Below are positions 1 through 7,075 of a DNA stretch of 16,101 bases, one piece after another. Source of the stretch: CAINVV01 sp964506325. GTDB taxonomy: Bacteria > Bacteroidota > Bacteroidia > Bacteroidales > Prolixibacteraceae. Every line of letters starts with the position of its first letter. Position 1 is the first letter of the stretch. The stretch covers positions 1 to 16,101 of the forward strand of contig CAZDLO010000081.1 of the NCBI GenBank assembly GCA_964506325.1. Reading direction: 5' to 3'. A program made the translations under genes and the position numbers. The notes below the pieces were generated by a model. The model was not told where the DNA came from. It did no database searches and saw nothing but the letters and a program-made list of their open reading frames with translations.

Positions 1-147
1 AAAGTAGTTGCATCACTTCAGAAAGGTGCCGGAAAAGCATATTCCAAGGTTATCAGAATGGTTAAATCGGAAAAGTCCGGTGCTTATACTTTTGTGGAGG
101 AGATTGTTCCCAACGAAAGTGTTAAGGATTATTTTGCCAAAAAGTAG
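1..147 (+). CDS. DUF4295 family small protein, C-terminal part (5' end outside window)
   Basis: Frame 1 is open from the first base to a TAG at 145-147, giving 48 residues that begin KVVASLQKGAGKAY and end KDYFAKK. This is the lysine-rich pattern of DUF4295, a roughly 50-residue protein nearly confined to Bacteroidota and usually encoded just after rpmB and rpmG and before ftsY. Only about three residues (probably MAK) seem to be missing at the left. From memory, proteins of this family have been reported as a Bacteroidota-specific large-subunit ribosomal protein; I cannot verify that here. The basic composition and the position next to ftsY fit a ribosomal role. An intrinsic terminator follows directly, so this gene ends the upstream ribosomal-protein unit. 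Confidence 0.85.
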   Translation, partial: KVVASLQKGAGKAYSKVIRMVKSEKSGAYTFVEEIVPNESVKDYFAKK

Positions 148-170
148 TTCTTCAAAAAAAATACAAATGC

Positions 171-207
171 AAGCTTTCGTCAGTACTGATGAGAGCTTTC
201 TTTTTTT
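171..207 (+). terminator. Intrinsic terminator after the DUF4295 gene
   Basis: A 13-bp stem (171-183 pairing with 186-198, two G-T wobbles, a tiny TA loop that opens to about four bases) is followed by TCTTTTTTT (199-207). An A-run at 154-161 gives some symmetry, but the T-tract makes it a rightward terminator. It separates the DUF4295 gene from ftsY. Confidence 0.85.
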
Positions 208-285
208 ATCCTACCCGGGAAATACCTTCCGGTTGCAGGTACGGTTTTGTTTCTATCTTTATCACTTCCGTCAATTTACTCGAAC

Positions 286-1233
286 ATGGGCATTTTTAGC
301 TTCACAAAATCAAAAAAAGAGAGTCTTGACAAAGGACTTGAAAAAACGAAGGAAAGTGTATTCTCCAAACTTTCCAGGGCCGTTATTGGAAAATCAAGGG
401 TAGACGAGGAAGTACTCGACAACCTTGAAGAGATACTTATCTCTTCTGATGTCGGCGTAAACACAACACTCAAGATCATTGAACGGATTGAACAACGTGT
501 GCAGCGCGACAAATATATCGGCACTTCAGAACTGAACAATATCCTGCGAAGTGAAATTGCTGAACTGCTGGCAGAGAATAATTCTGCAGAAGCCGCCGAC
601 TTCGACCTGCCCAAAACAGGCAATCCGTATGTTATCCTGGTGGTGGGAGTGAACGGTGTTGGCAAGACCACCACCATTGGAAAATTAGCCTACCAGTTTA
701 AGGCTGCCGGGAAATCTGTGATCCTGGGAGCTGCTGATACCTTCAGGGCAGCAGCCATAGACCAGCTCCAGATCTGGGCCGACCGGGTCCAGGTTCCCAT
801 TGTCAGGCAGCAAATGGGGTCAGACCCTGCTTCTGTTGCCTATGACACCCTGCTATCTGCGAAAGCCACAGGGGCAGATGTTGTGATCATCGATACAGCA
901 GGACGACTGCATAACAAGATCAACCTGATGAACGAACTTTCCAAGGTTAAAAAGGTCATGCAGAAAGTTTTTCCTGATGCTCCGGATGAAGTGTTGCTAA
1001 TCCTTGATGGCTCGACCGGACAAAATGCATTTGAACAGGCCAGGCAGTTTACCCTGGCAACAGAAGTCACGGCACTGGCCCTTACCAAACTCGACGGCAC
1101 AGCCAAGGGCGGAGTTGTTATCGGCATATCTGATCAATTCAAAATTCCGGTAAAATACATCGGCATTGGTGAAGGATTGGAGGACCTTCAGATTTTCCAT
1201 CGTACGGAGTTTGTCGATTCCCTGTTTAAGTAA
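286..1233 (+). CDS. ftsY: Signal recognition particle receptor FtsY (SRP GTPase)
   Basis: FtsY is the membrane-associated GTPase that docks ribosome-SRP complexes to the SecYEG translocon. The 315-residue protein has the helical N domain (about 20-100) and the NG GTPase domain. Visible motifs are the P-loop GVNGVGKT (121-128), DTFRAAA (151-157), DTAGR (203-207), TKLDG (267-271) and GIGEG near 293-297. There is almost no acidic A domain, as is normal in this phylum. I chose ATG 286 because MGIFSF is the usual Bacteroidota FtsY N-terminus; the in-frame ATG at 247 would add 13 unlikely residues. No Shine-Dalgarno is present. A weak promoter candidate (TTG at 233-235, TATCTTTA at 254-261) lies between the terminator and the start. 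The gene is followed by a heptamer repeat and then rimO in the same direction. Confidence 0.97.
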   Translation: MGIFSFTKSKKESLDKGLEKTKESVFSKLSRAVIGKSRVDEEVLDNLEEILISSDVGVNTTLKIIERIEQRVQRDKYIGTSELNNILRSEIAELLAENNSAEAADFDLPKTGNPYVILVVGVNGVGKTTTIGKLAYQFKAAGKSVILGAADTFRAAAIDQLQIWADRVQVPIVRQQMGSDPASVAYDTLLSAKATGADVVIIDTAGRLHNKINLMNELSKVKKVMQKVFPDAPDEVLLILDGSTGQNAFEQARQFTLATEVTALALTKLDGTAKGGVVIGISDQFKIPVKYIGIGEGLEDLQIFHRTEFVDSLFK

Positions 1234-1247
1234 AGAGGGGGAAGATA

Positions 1248-1275
1248 AGACGGAAAACGGAGAACGGAGGACGTA
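1248..1275 (+). repeat. Heptamer tandem repeat after ftsY (RRACGGA x4)
   Basis: Four consecutive 7-base units, AGACGGA AAACGGA GAACGGA GGACGTA, start 14 bases after the ftsY stop. They vary mainly at the first two purines. The tract is non-coding and lies in the 104-bp ftsY-rimO gap. No function can be read from it. Confidence 0.7.
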
Positions 1276-1337
1276 ACAGATTGTCTTGTTCAAAAATAAA
1301 ATTCACACAAAAGACACATAGTCAATATAATACAATT

Positions 1338-2627
1338 ATGGCGAAAAGCATCAACGTGGTTACCATGGGCTGCTCCAAAAACCTGGTGGATTCGGAACTT
1401 TTCCTTTCCCAGATGGCCGCCAACGGCTACCAGGTTTTCCATGACGGAGAAGTAAAAGATGCACGCATTGTAGCCATCAATACCTGTGGTTTTATCCTGG
1501 ATGCCAAAGAAGAGTCGATCAATTCGATCCTTGAATTTGTTGATGCCAAGAACCGCGGAGAGATTGACAAGATATTCGTATTCGGCTGCCTGACAGAACG
1601 CTACAAGGATGACTTAATCAAGGAGATACCTGAAGTAGATGGCTTTTACGGGAAATTTCAGGTAAAAAAAATGGTAGATGATCTCAAGGCCGAATACCAC
1701 CTGAGCCTTTCTCACCAACGTTACCAGACTACTCCTTCCCACTATGCCTACCTGAAAATTTCGGAAGGATGCAACAGGCAGTGTTCCTATTGTGCCATTC
1801 CGCGAATGACAGGAAAACACAAATCAGTCCCCATGGAGGAACTCCTGGAGGAAGCCACAAAACTTGCTGAAAATGGAGTCAGAGAACTTCTGGTCATAGC
1901 ACAGGACCTCTCATTCTACGGGGTTGATCTTTACAGGAAGAATAAACTCGCCGAACTGACAAAAAAACTGGCTGAGATCCCCGGCATTGAATGGGTGAAA
2001 CTTCATTACGCCTACCCGACCAAATTTCCTTACGATCTCTTACCGGTGATGCGGGAAAACGGGAATATAGCCAGTTACCTTGATATTGCCTTGCAACATT
2101 GCAGCGACAATATGCTAAAGCTAATGCAACGGAATATCACCAAAGAGGAGACCATTGCACTGATTCAGAAAATCAGGGAAGAGGTTCCGGGCATCCACCT
2201 TCGCACAACCCTGCTTGTTGGCCATCCGGGTGAAACTGAAAAGGATTTTGAAGAACTGAAAGAGTTTGTCCGGGACATGCGTTTCGAACGACTGGGTGTT
2301 TTCCCCTACTCCCATGAGGAGGACACTTTCGCCGGTGAAAACTATGAAGATACGGTTCCCCAGGAGGTTAAACTGGCAAGAGCCGAAGAGATCATGGCGA
2401 TTCAGCAGGAGATCGCTTACGAAATAAACAGGGAAAAAATCGGAACCATAATGAAGGTTGTCATTGACCGTATAGAAGAGGATTATTTTGTGGGCCGAAC
2501 CGAATTCGACTCCCCTGAAGTAGACGGAGAAGTACTTGTAAAAGGTCAGAATCTCATCCCAGGGCAGTTTTACCCAATAAAAATTACAGGCTCTGAAGAG
2601 TTTGATCTATATGGCGAACCCGTATAA
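1338..2627 (+). CDS. rimO: Ribosomal protein S12 methylthiotransferase RimO (radical SAM)
   Basis: RimO adds a methylthio group to an aspartate of ribosomal protein S12, using two [4Fe-4S] clusters and S-adenosylmethionine. The 429-residue protein has the three-part family layout. The N-terminal UPF0004 domain has cluster cysteines C12 (MGCSKN), C50 (NTCGF) and C84 (FGCLTERY). The radical SAM domain has the CxxxCxxC motif at C145, C149 and C152. A TRAM domain occupies roughly the last 65 residues. The MGCSKNLVDSE start is typical of RimO rather than the tRNA-modifying MiaB. I chose ATG 1338 because homologues start just before this motif; the in-frame ATG 1281 would add 19 residues that do not resemble the family. 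It follows ftsY in the same direction and is separated by 40 bases from the SGNH hydrolase gene. Confidence 0.96.
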   Translation: MAKSINVVTMGCSKNLVDSELFLSQMAANGYQVFHDGEVKDARIVAINTCGFILDAKEESINSILEFVDAKNRGEIDKIFVFGCLTERYKDDLIKEIPEVDGFYGKFQVKKMVDDLKAEYHLSLSHQRYQTTPSHYAYLKISEGCNRQCSYCAIPRMTGKHKSVPMEELLEEATKLAENGVRELLVIAQDLSFYGVDLYRKNKLAELTKKLAEIPGIEWVKLHYAYPTKFPYDLLPVMRENGNIASYLDIALQHCSDNMLKLMQRNITKEETIALIQKIREEVPGIHLRTTLLVGHPGETEKDFEELKEFVRDMRFERLGVFPYSHEEDTFAGENYEDTVPQEVKLARAEEIMAIQQEIAYEINREKIGTIMKVVIDRIEEDYFVGRTEFDSPEVDGEVLVKGQNLIPGQFYPIKITGSEEFDLYGEPV

Positions 2628-2633
2628 TTTTTG
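2601..2633 (+). promoter_or_regulatory. Possible promoter of the SGNH hydrolase gene
   Basis: TTTG (2601-2604), 20 bases, then TAATTTTTG (2625-2633) approximates the Bacteroidota consensus TTTG-N19-21-TAnnTTTG, with one extra base before the TTTG of the -7 box. It lies over the end of rimO and would give a leader of about 28 bases before ATG 2668. Weak match, so only suggestive. Confidence 0.3.
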
Positions 2634-2667
2634 TACTTTCCCATTCAAAATCAGTTATAAAAAATCA

Positions 2668-3378
2668 ATGAAACATACAGGCAGGTTTCTGAAAATGATG
2701 ACGATACTGTTCGTTACTATTTTTGTATTTTCCTCATTTACAAGCCAGAAAAAAAAGAATCAGCCTGTCCCTAAATATGAAAAAGAGATATCTGCATTTG
2801 AGCAACTCGACAATACTGAAAAATATGAAGACAATTCTATTCTATTTGTTGGGAGTTCAAGTATCCGGTTATGGTCAACCCTCAAGGAAGATATTGCCCC
2901 CTACCCTGTCATCCAGCGTGGATTCGGTGGATCCAGGACTCCTGATGTGGTTTATTACCTGAAAAGGATCGCCTATCCTCATCAATTCAGCGCTGTGGTC
3001 ATTTTTGTGGCCAACGATATTACCGGTTCATCCAATGACCTGGCACCCAAAGAGACACTAAAAAACTACCGGGAAATGGTCCGGATCATCCGGGCGAAAT
3101 ACAGGCTCCAACCCATATTCATCATTGAAATAACACCCTCTAAAAGCCGGTGGAAATACTGGCCGCAAATTCAGCAGACCAATGCCCTTCTGAAGAAATT
3201 ATGCAACAAAGAGAAGAACCTCCATTTTATTGAAACTGCACGGAATTTTCTGAATGAGAATTCAGAACCCCGGAACGAACTTTTCAGGGAGGATCACCTG
3301 CATCTAAACAGGGAGGGTTACCTGGTATGGGGCAGACTTATCAAGCCGGAACTGGACAAAATTATGAGTAATAAATGA
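2668..3378 (+). CDS. Secreted SGNH/GDSL-family hydrolase
   Basis: The 236-residue protein begins with a basic stretch and a hydrophobic segment (about residues 8-25) that reads as a Sec signal peptide or N-terminal anchor; no lipobox cysteine follows, so it is probably periplasmic. The rest matches the SGNH hydrolase fold. Block I is FVGSSSIRLW (nucleophile probably Ser64, with Ser replacing Asp of the classic GDS). Block II is RGFGGS (85-90), block III is VAND with Asn116, and block V contains Asp209 and His212 in the DHLH motif. Family members hydrolyse esters of lipids or acetylated carbohydrates; the substrate cannot be told from sequence. ATG 2668 is chosen because it sits directly before the signal peptide and leaves the rimO reading frame clear; the open frame extends upstream to an ATG at 2602 inside rimO. 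Context gives no functional clue. Confidence 0.88.
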   Translation: MKHTGRFLKMMTILFVTIFVFSSFTSQKKKNQPVPKYEKEISAFEQLDNTEKYEDNSILFVGSSSIRLWSTLKEDIAPYPVIQRGFGGSRTPDVVYYLKRIAYPHQFSAVVIFVANDITGSSNDLAPKETLKNYREMVRIIRAKYRLQPIFIIEITPSKSRWKYWPQIQQTNALLKKLCNKEKNLHFIETARNFLNENSEPRNELFREDHLHLNREGYLVWGRLIKPELDKIMSNK

Positions 3379-3389
3379 TGAGTTATGGA
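3362..3389 (+). repeat. Degenerate heptamer repeat across the SGNH hydrolase stop codon
   Basis: Read in 7-base steps the sequence is TTATGAG TAATAAA TGATGAG TTATGGA. The units resemble the TTATGAG/TTATGAA heptamers read on the coding strand at the end of proA (7034-7075). The hydrolase stop codon TGA (3376-3378) lies inside the tract. The units are degenerate, so chance is possible. Confidence 0.35.
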
Positions 3390-3461
3390 ATGGAGCGGCA
3401 TTCTCCAATTTATGTGTAAATACCGCAAAATATTGTTAATCAAATTTATAATCATATAAAA

Positions 3462-4001
3462 ATGAATACCTGGTTTGAATGTACGGCGAAATATTCCAAG
3501 ATGGATGAGAATGGCCGTGAGAAAAGTGTCAGTGAAACCTATCTGTTGGATGCTGTCTCCTTTACTGAAGCAGAAACCCGAATATACAAGGAGCTTGTCT
3601 CCATGGTAAGCGGAGAATTTTCAGTGACAAGAATATCCAGGACCAAACTGGCTGAGGTTATTCCTTCCGAGCATGGCGACCGCTGGTACAAAGCCAAAGT
3701 TACCTTCATAACCTTTGATGAAGAAAGTGGCAAGGAAAAGCGGGTGAGCCAGTTTGTGCTGGTCTTCTCGGATAATGTCAGAAATGCATACGACCAGGTC
3801 ATTGAGGCGATGAAAGGCATGATGGCTGACTTTGAAATTGGGGGAATTACAGAAAGCCCGATAGTAGACGTTTTTCCGTATGTTCCTGAAGTACAGAAAA
3901 TCCCGGACAATTTCACCAAAGTAATCAATGGTGATCATCCTTTCGAAGAGGAGAATGATTCAGAAGAATCAGCAGAGGAGGATGATCTGAGATTCAATTA
4001 G
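3462..4001 (+). CDS. DUF4494 family protein, function unknown
   Basis: A 179-residue cytoplasmic protein with no signal peptide or membrane segment. The N-terminal pattern MNTWFECTAKY, the YLLDAVSFTEAE stretch (about 27-38) and the later FPYVPEV region match DUF4494, a domain seen in Bacteroidota chromosomes and their phages with no assigned function. The last 25 or so residues are strongly acidic (DHPFEEENDSEESAEEDDL) and probably disordered. ATG 3462 has an A-rich upstream sequence without Shine-Dalgarno, normal for the phylum. The 83-bp gap before it shows no convincing promoter, only a 5-bp hairpin (3391-3407). Its TAG stop overlaps the opposite-strand TAA stop of argE, so the two genes converge with no room for a terminator between them. 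Confidence 0.85.
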   Translation: MNTWFECTAKYSKMDENGREKSVSETYLLDAVSFTEAETRIYKELVSMVSGEFSVTRISRTKLAEVIPSEHGDRWYKAKVTFITFDEESGKEKRVSQFVLVFSDNVRNAYDQVIEAMKGMMADFEIGGITESPIVDVFPYVPEVQKIPDNFTKVINGDHPFEEENDSEESAEEDDLRFN

Positions 4002-5080
4002 GAATCCAGCCGGAGTTGATCCAGGAGCTTAATATAGATATCGACACCCTGCCGGATTTCAGCCAGCAAGATAAACTCGTCCGCCGTATGGGAACGGGCT
4101 GATTCGCCTGGTCCGATTTTAACGGATGTACACGGAATGACGGCCTGGTCTGAAGTCGTTGGTGAGCCGTAATGTGTAAGCCCCATCGCCAGTCCGCGTT
4201 TGACCAGGGAGTGTTCAAGGGAAATTCCCGAGGAGTTAAGACGCAGGGATCTTGGTTTTACCTCTGCAACAATGGCCTCATCAATGATTCTGAAAATTTC
4301 TTCATTGGTGTAGCATTCATTGGTACGCACATCTACCACAAAACGGCATGAATCAGGAACCACATTGTGCTGGATGCCTGCTTCAATCTGGGTAACAGTA
4401 ATTTTTACAGGACCTAGTATTTCAGAGGTTCCGGGCAATGACAAATTTTGCAGAACCCGGATATCATCAAAGGCCCTGTAAATAGCGTTTACACCTTCGT
4501 TCCTGGCGGCATGGCCTGACTTACCTTTGGCTTCACAGTCGAGTACGATCAAACCCCGTTCTGCAACAGCCATCTGCATCCCGGTTGGTTCACCAACAAT
4601 GGCCAGATCAATTTTTCCGAAATTTTTTAGCACTGAGGCAATTCCATTTATGCCTGACACCTCTTCCTCTGCACTGGCACAGAAAATCAGGTTGTAAGGC
4701 TGGGAAAGCCGTTCCAGATGCCTGAATGCACAAAGCAGGGAAACGACGGAGGCCCCGGCATCATTACTCCCCAGGCCAACAAGTTTACCCTCAGACTCGG
4801 TTGCTTCAAAAGGACTGAATGTCCAGGCGTTGGCAGGCTTAACTGTATCCACATGCGAATTCAAAAGAATCACAGGCCGACCTTCTTTCCATCCTGAGGA
4901 GCATAACCATACATTGTTACCTTCCCTGAAAGGCTGGTAACCCCAGTCGAGGAGGGTCTGATGGATCATTGACGCGACATCTCCTTCCTCGCGGCTGAGA
5001 GATGGAATCGTGATCATCGCTCTTAGAAGGGAGACCGAATCTTCCAGTAATTTTGGGTTAACTTCAGAATGAATATGCAT
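3998..5080 (-). CDS. argE: N-acyl-citrulline/ornithine deacylase (M20 family, ArgE-like)
   Basis: A 360-residue M20 metallopeptidase-fold enzyme with all expected dinuclear zinc-site residues: His76 and Asp78 in NSHVDTV, Asp107 in SNDAG, the Glu138-Glu139 pair in ASAEEEVSG, Glu164 in GEPTG, and His331 in RSHTADEF. The dimerisation (lid) domain lies roughly at 175-285. Because the neighbouring transcarbamylase works on the acylated precursor, the likely substrate is N-succinyl- (or N-acetyl-) citrulline, giving free citrulline. From sequence alone DapE-type succinyl-diaminopimelate desuccinylase is an alternative, but the location argues for arginine synthesis. I chose ATG 5080, 16 bases after the argB stop; an in-frame TTG at 5110 would overlap argB and add ten residues. 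It is the last gene of the block, and its TAA overlaps the stop of DUF4494. Confidence 0.93.
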   Translation of the reverse strand: MHIHSEVNPKLLEDSVSLLRAMITIPSLSREEGDVASMIHQTLLDWGYQPFREGNNVWLCSSGWKEGRPVILLNSHVDTVKPANAWTFSPFEATESEGKLVGLGSNDAGASVVSLLCAFRHLERLSQPYNLIFCASAEEEVSGINGIASVLKNFGKIDLAIVGEPTGMQMAVAERGLIVLDCEAKGKSGHAARNEGVNAIYRAFDDIRVLQNLSLPGTSEILGPVKITVTQIEAGIQHNVVPDSCRFVVDVRTNECYTNEEIFRIIDEAIVAEVKPRSLRLNSSGISLEHSLVKRGLAMGLTHYGSPTTSDQAVIPCTSVKIGPGESARSHTADEFILLAEIRQGVDIYIKLLDQLRLDS

Positions 5081-5096
5081 GGGATTGTAAAATGTG

Positions 5097-5876
5097 CTAT
5101 TCCAGGACAAGCCTGGTACCTCTCAATCCTTCCGAAATACCGGAAGCATTCGTAATTACAACCACACTTACACCACGGCGCAAGGCGGCAAAACCATCGG
5201 ATAATTTGGGGATCATTCCTCCGGAAACGATGCCCTCTCTTTTCAGCTGGTCAAATAACTGCGGTGTAATTTCATTGATTTTGGAACTCTCATCCGACTC
5301 ATTCATCAAAACTCCACTTTTTTCAAAGCAGAATATCAGCCGCACATCATAATCAAAGCACATTGAAACAGCCAGTTCTGAAGCAATGGTATCGGCATTG
5401 GTATTTAGCAGCTGCCCTTTCCCGTCATGAGTAATGGGAGCAATAACCGGAACCGCACCATTCTCAATCAATTCATTTAACGCCTGGAAATTAATCTGTT
5501 TAATGTCGCCGACAAAACCATAATCAATTTCTTCAACAGGCCTCTTCACTGCCCTGATCAGATCCAGGTCAGCCCCTGTCAGCCCAATGGCATTGTTGCC
5601 CATCGACTGCAGACCGGCTACAATATTCTTATTCACCAGGCCGGCATATACCATGGTGACTACTTTCAAAGTTTCATGGTCGGTAATTCTCCGGCCTTCG
5701 ACCTTTTTGCTTGTCAATCCAAGTTTTTCAGAGAGGTCAGTTGCAGTTTTACCTCCCCCATGCACCAGGATCTTATTTCCGGCAATCCTTGAAAAGTCCT
5801 TCAGCAAAGCCTTTAGCGAGGCTTCCTCCTCAACAACATTACCGCCAACCTTAACGATAGTAAGATAATCTTTCAT
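5097..5876 (-). CDS. argB: N-acylglutamate kinase (acetyl- or succinylglutamate kinase)
   Basis: A 259-residue amino acid kinase that phosphorylates the gamma-carboxyl of N-acylglutamate, the second step of arginine synthesis. Visible motifs are VKVGGN with Lys9, HGGGK (39-43), GRRITD (61-66), the substrate/nucleotide region NTNADT (158-163) and Lys224 in GGMIPK. The first beta strand starts at about residue 5, so the N-terminal helix that links dimers into arginine-sensitive hexamers in other NAGKs is absent. By family knowledge this predicts an E. coli-like, arginine-insensitive dimer. The succinyl preference is inferred from the transcarbamylase upstream and cannot be read from ArgB itself. 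It lies 153 bases after argF' and 16 bases before argE. Confidence 0.96.
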   Translation of the reverse strand: MKDYLTIVKVGGNVVEEEASLKALLKDFSRIAGNKILVHGGGKTATDLSEKLGLTSKKVEGRRITDHETLKVVTMVYAGLVNKNIVAGLQSMGNNAIGLTGADLDLIRAVKRPVEEIDYGFVGDIKQINFQALNELIENGAVPVIAPITHDGKGQLLNTNADTIASELAVSMCFDYDVRLIFCFEKSGVLMNESDESSKINEITPQLFDQLKREGIVSGGMIPKLSDGFAALRRGVSVVVITNASGISEGLRGTRLVLE

Positions 5877-6029
5877 CAGTTTTATTTTTTATTCATCGCT
5901 TAGAAACAAAGTCCAGCGAAGCCAATTGCAATGATGTATCAACCCATTTTATCAGAATAAAGCAGACACCTGCAATTTCATCGGTTAGATTTGGTTTTAA
6001 ATCGTACCCGTTTGACCGGGATTTGTTAT

Positions 6030-6980
6030 TTACCTTTTATTTTCCAATATCATTTTTAATACTGTCTGAGCCGAATAAACCCGGTTCTCAGCCTCCTTCA
6101 CAACAATAGACATATCACTGTCAAGTACTTCGTCAGACACAATCATATTTCTCCGGACCGGAAGACAATGCATAAACCTTGCCTGGTTGGTCAGTTTCAT
6201 TTTATCCATGGTGACGGTCCAGTTTCTGTCTTTGGACAGGATCTTGCCATACTGTCCATAGGCTGACCAGTTCTTTGCGTAGATAAAATCAGCACCTTCA
6301 AATGCTTTGTCCTGATCATATTCGACTTTGAGGTCACCCATAAATTCGGGTGCCAGTTCATACCCTTCAGGATGTGTAACGACAAGTTCATAATCAGTCT
6401 GTCGCATCCATTCAACGAACGAATTAGGTACTGCCTGCGGCAGAGCCTTCGGGTGCGGTGCCCAGGTTAGCACAACTTTAGGCCGTGGTTTCCTTTTGAA
6501 CTCTTCAATGGTAATGAGATCGGCAAAACTCTGGAGCGGATGGCGTGTAGCCGCCTCCATACTCACAACAGGAACACCCGCAAATTCAATAAACTGGTTG
6601 AGTATCTTTTCCTGGTAATCATCTTCCTTGCTTTCAAAGCGGGCAAATGCCCGTACTCCAATTATGTCGCAATAAGTTCCGATAACAGGAACAGCTTCAC
6701 GAAGGTGTTCCGGCTTGTCGCCATCCATAACAACGCCCAATTCTGTTTCTAGGCTCCAGCCATCCTGGCTTACATTCAGCACCATAGTATTCATTCCCAG
6801 GTTCATGGCTGCCTTTTGAGTACTCAGCCTGGTTCTTAGGCTGTGGTCAAAGAATATCAGAACCATGGTTTTGTTGGTGCCCAGATGTTGATAAACGTAT
6901 GGATTTTTTTTAATTTCCAAAGCTGTTTTCACAGCTTCCTGCAGATCCGGAATATCATATACGGAAGTAAAATGACGCAT
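6030..6980 (-). CDS. argF': N-succinylornithine transcarbamylase (SOTCase)
   Basis: A 316-residue aspartate/ornithine transcarbamylase-fold protein. The carbamoyl-phosphate loop is SLRTR (47-51), HPLQ is at 147-150, and HCLPVRRN at 271-278. It closely resembles, from memory, the Bacteroides fragilis enzyme that carbamoylates N-succinyl-L-ornithine. Two features support this: Trp75 in the loop that reaches into the neighbouring active site of acyl-ornithine transcarbamylases, and Pro90 in GDKPEH. The proline is the residue reported to select succinylornithine, where acetylornithine enzymes (Xanthomonas) have glutamate. Lys236 in AKNW is also retained. It is not a classical ornithine transcarbamylase. 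ATG 6980 follows a 90-bp gap from proA that contains an ATTCATA heptamer repeat and an A/T-rich leader. Confidence 0.93.
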   Translation of the reverse strand: MRHFTSVYDIPDLQEAVKTALEIKKNPYVYQHLGTNKTMVLIFFDHSLRTRLSTQKAAMNLGMNTMVLNVSQDGWSLETELGVVMDGDKPEHLREAVPVIGTYCDIIGVRAFARFESKEDDYQEKILNQFIEFAGVPVVSMEAATRHPLQSFADLITIEEFKRKPRPKVVLTWAPHPKALPQAVPNSFVEWMRQTDYELVVTHPEGYELAPEFMGDLKVEYDQDKAFEGADFIYAKNWSAYGQYGKILSKDRNWTVTMDKMKLTNQARFMHCLPVRRNMIVSDEVLDSDMSIVVKEAENRVYSAQTVLKMILENKR

Positions 6981-7033
6981 ATTTATTTAATTTTTTTTAA
7001 TCATATTTCAATTCAGAGACGATAATCCTCATC

Positions 7034-7075
7034 TCCCATAATTCATAATTCATAACTCATAATTCATAACTCATA
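7034..7075. repeat. Heptamer tandem repeat (ATTCATA/ACTCATA) at the proA 3' end
   Basis: Five adjoining 7-base units on the + strand, ATTCATA ATTCATA ACTCATA ATTCATA ACTCATA (7041-7075), follow a decayed unit TCCCATA (7034-7040). A further degraded unit can be seen at 7027-7033. The only variation in the five is T/C at position 2. The last unit contributes the proA stop codon (TGA, 7073-7071 on the - strand), so the tract starts inside proA's last codon and fills half of the proA-argF' gap. Confidence 0.9.

Noticed and set aside
2602..2667. Upstream start of the SGNH hydrolase inside rimO
   Set aside because: It would put 22 residues ahead of a proper signal peptide and overlap rimO; ATG 2668 fits the protein better.
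3391..3407. TGGAG/CTCCA hairpin after the SGNH hydrolase gene as a terminator
   Set aside because: Five pairs with no T-tract downstream; too weak to call.
6002..6024. CCCG/CGGG mini-hairpin downstream of argF' as a terminator
   Set aside because: Only four pairs and no T-run after it on the - strand; argB follows in the same direction, so readthrough is expected.
5893..6029. About 45 codons open on the - strand between argF' and argB, ending near AGLDFVSKR-like sequence
   Set aside because: The frame has no ATG, GTG or TTG near its beginning, is about what AT-rich sequence gives by chance, and resembles nothing I know. It might be a decayed gene remnant, but there is no positive evidence.
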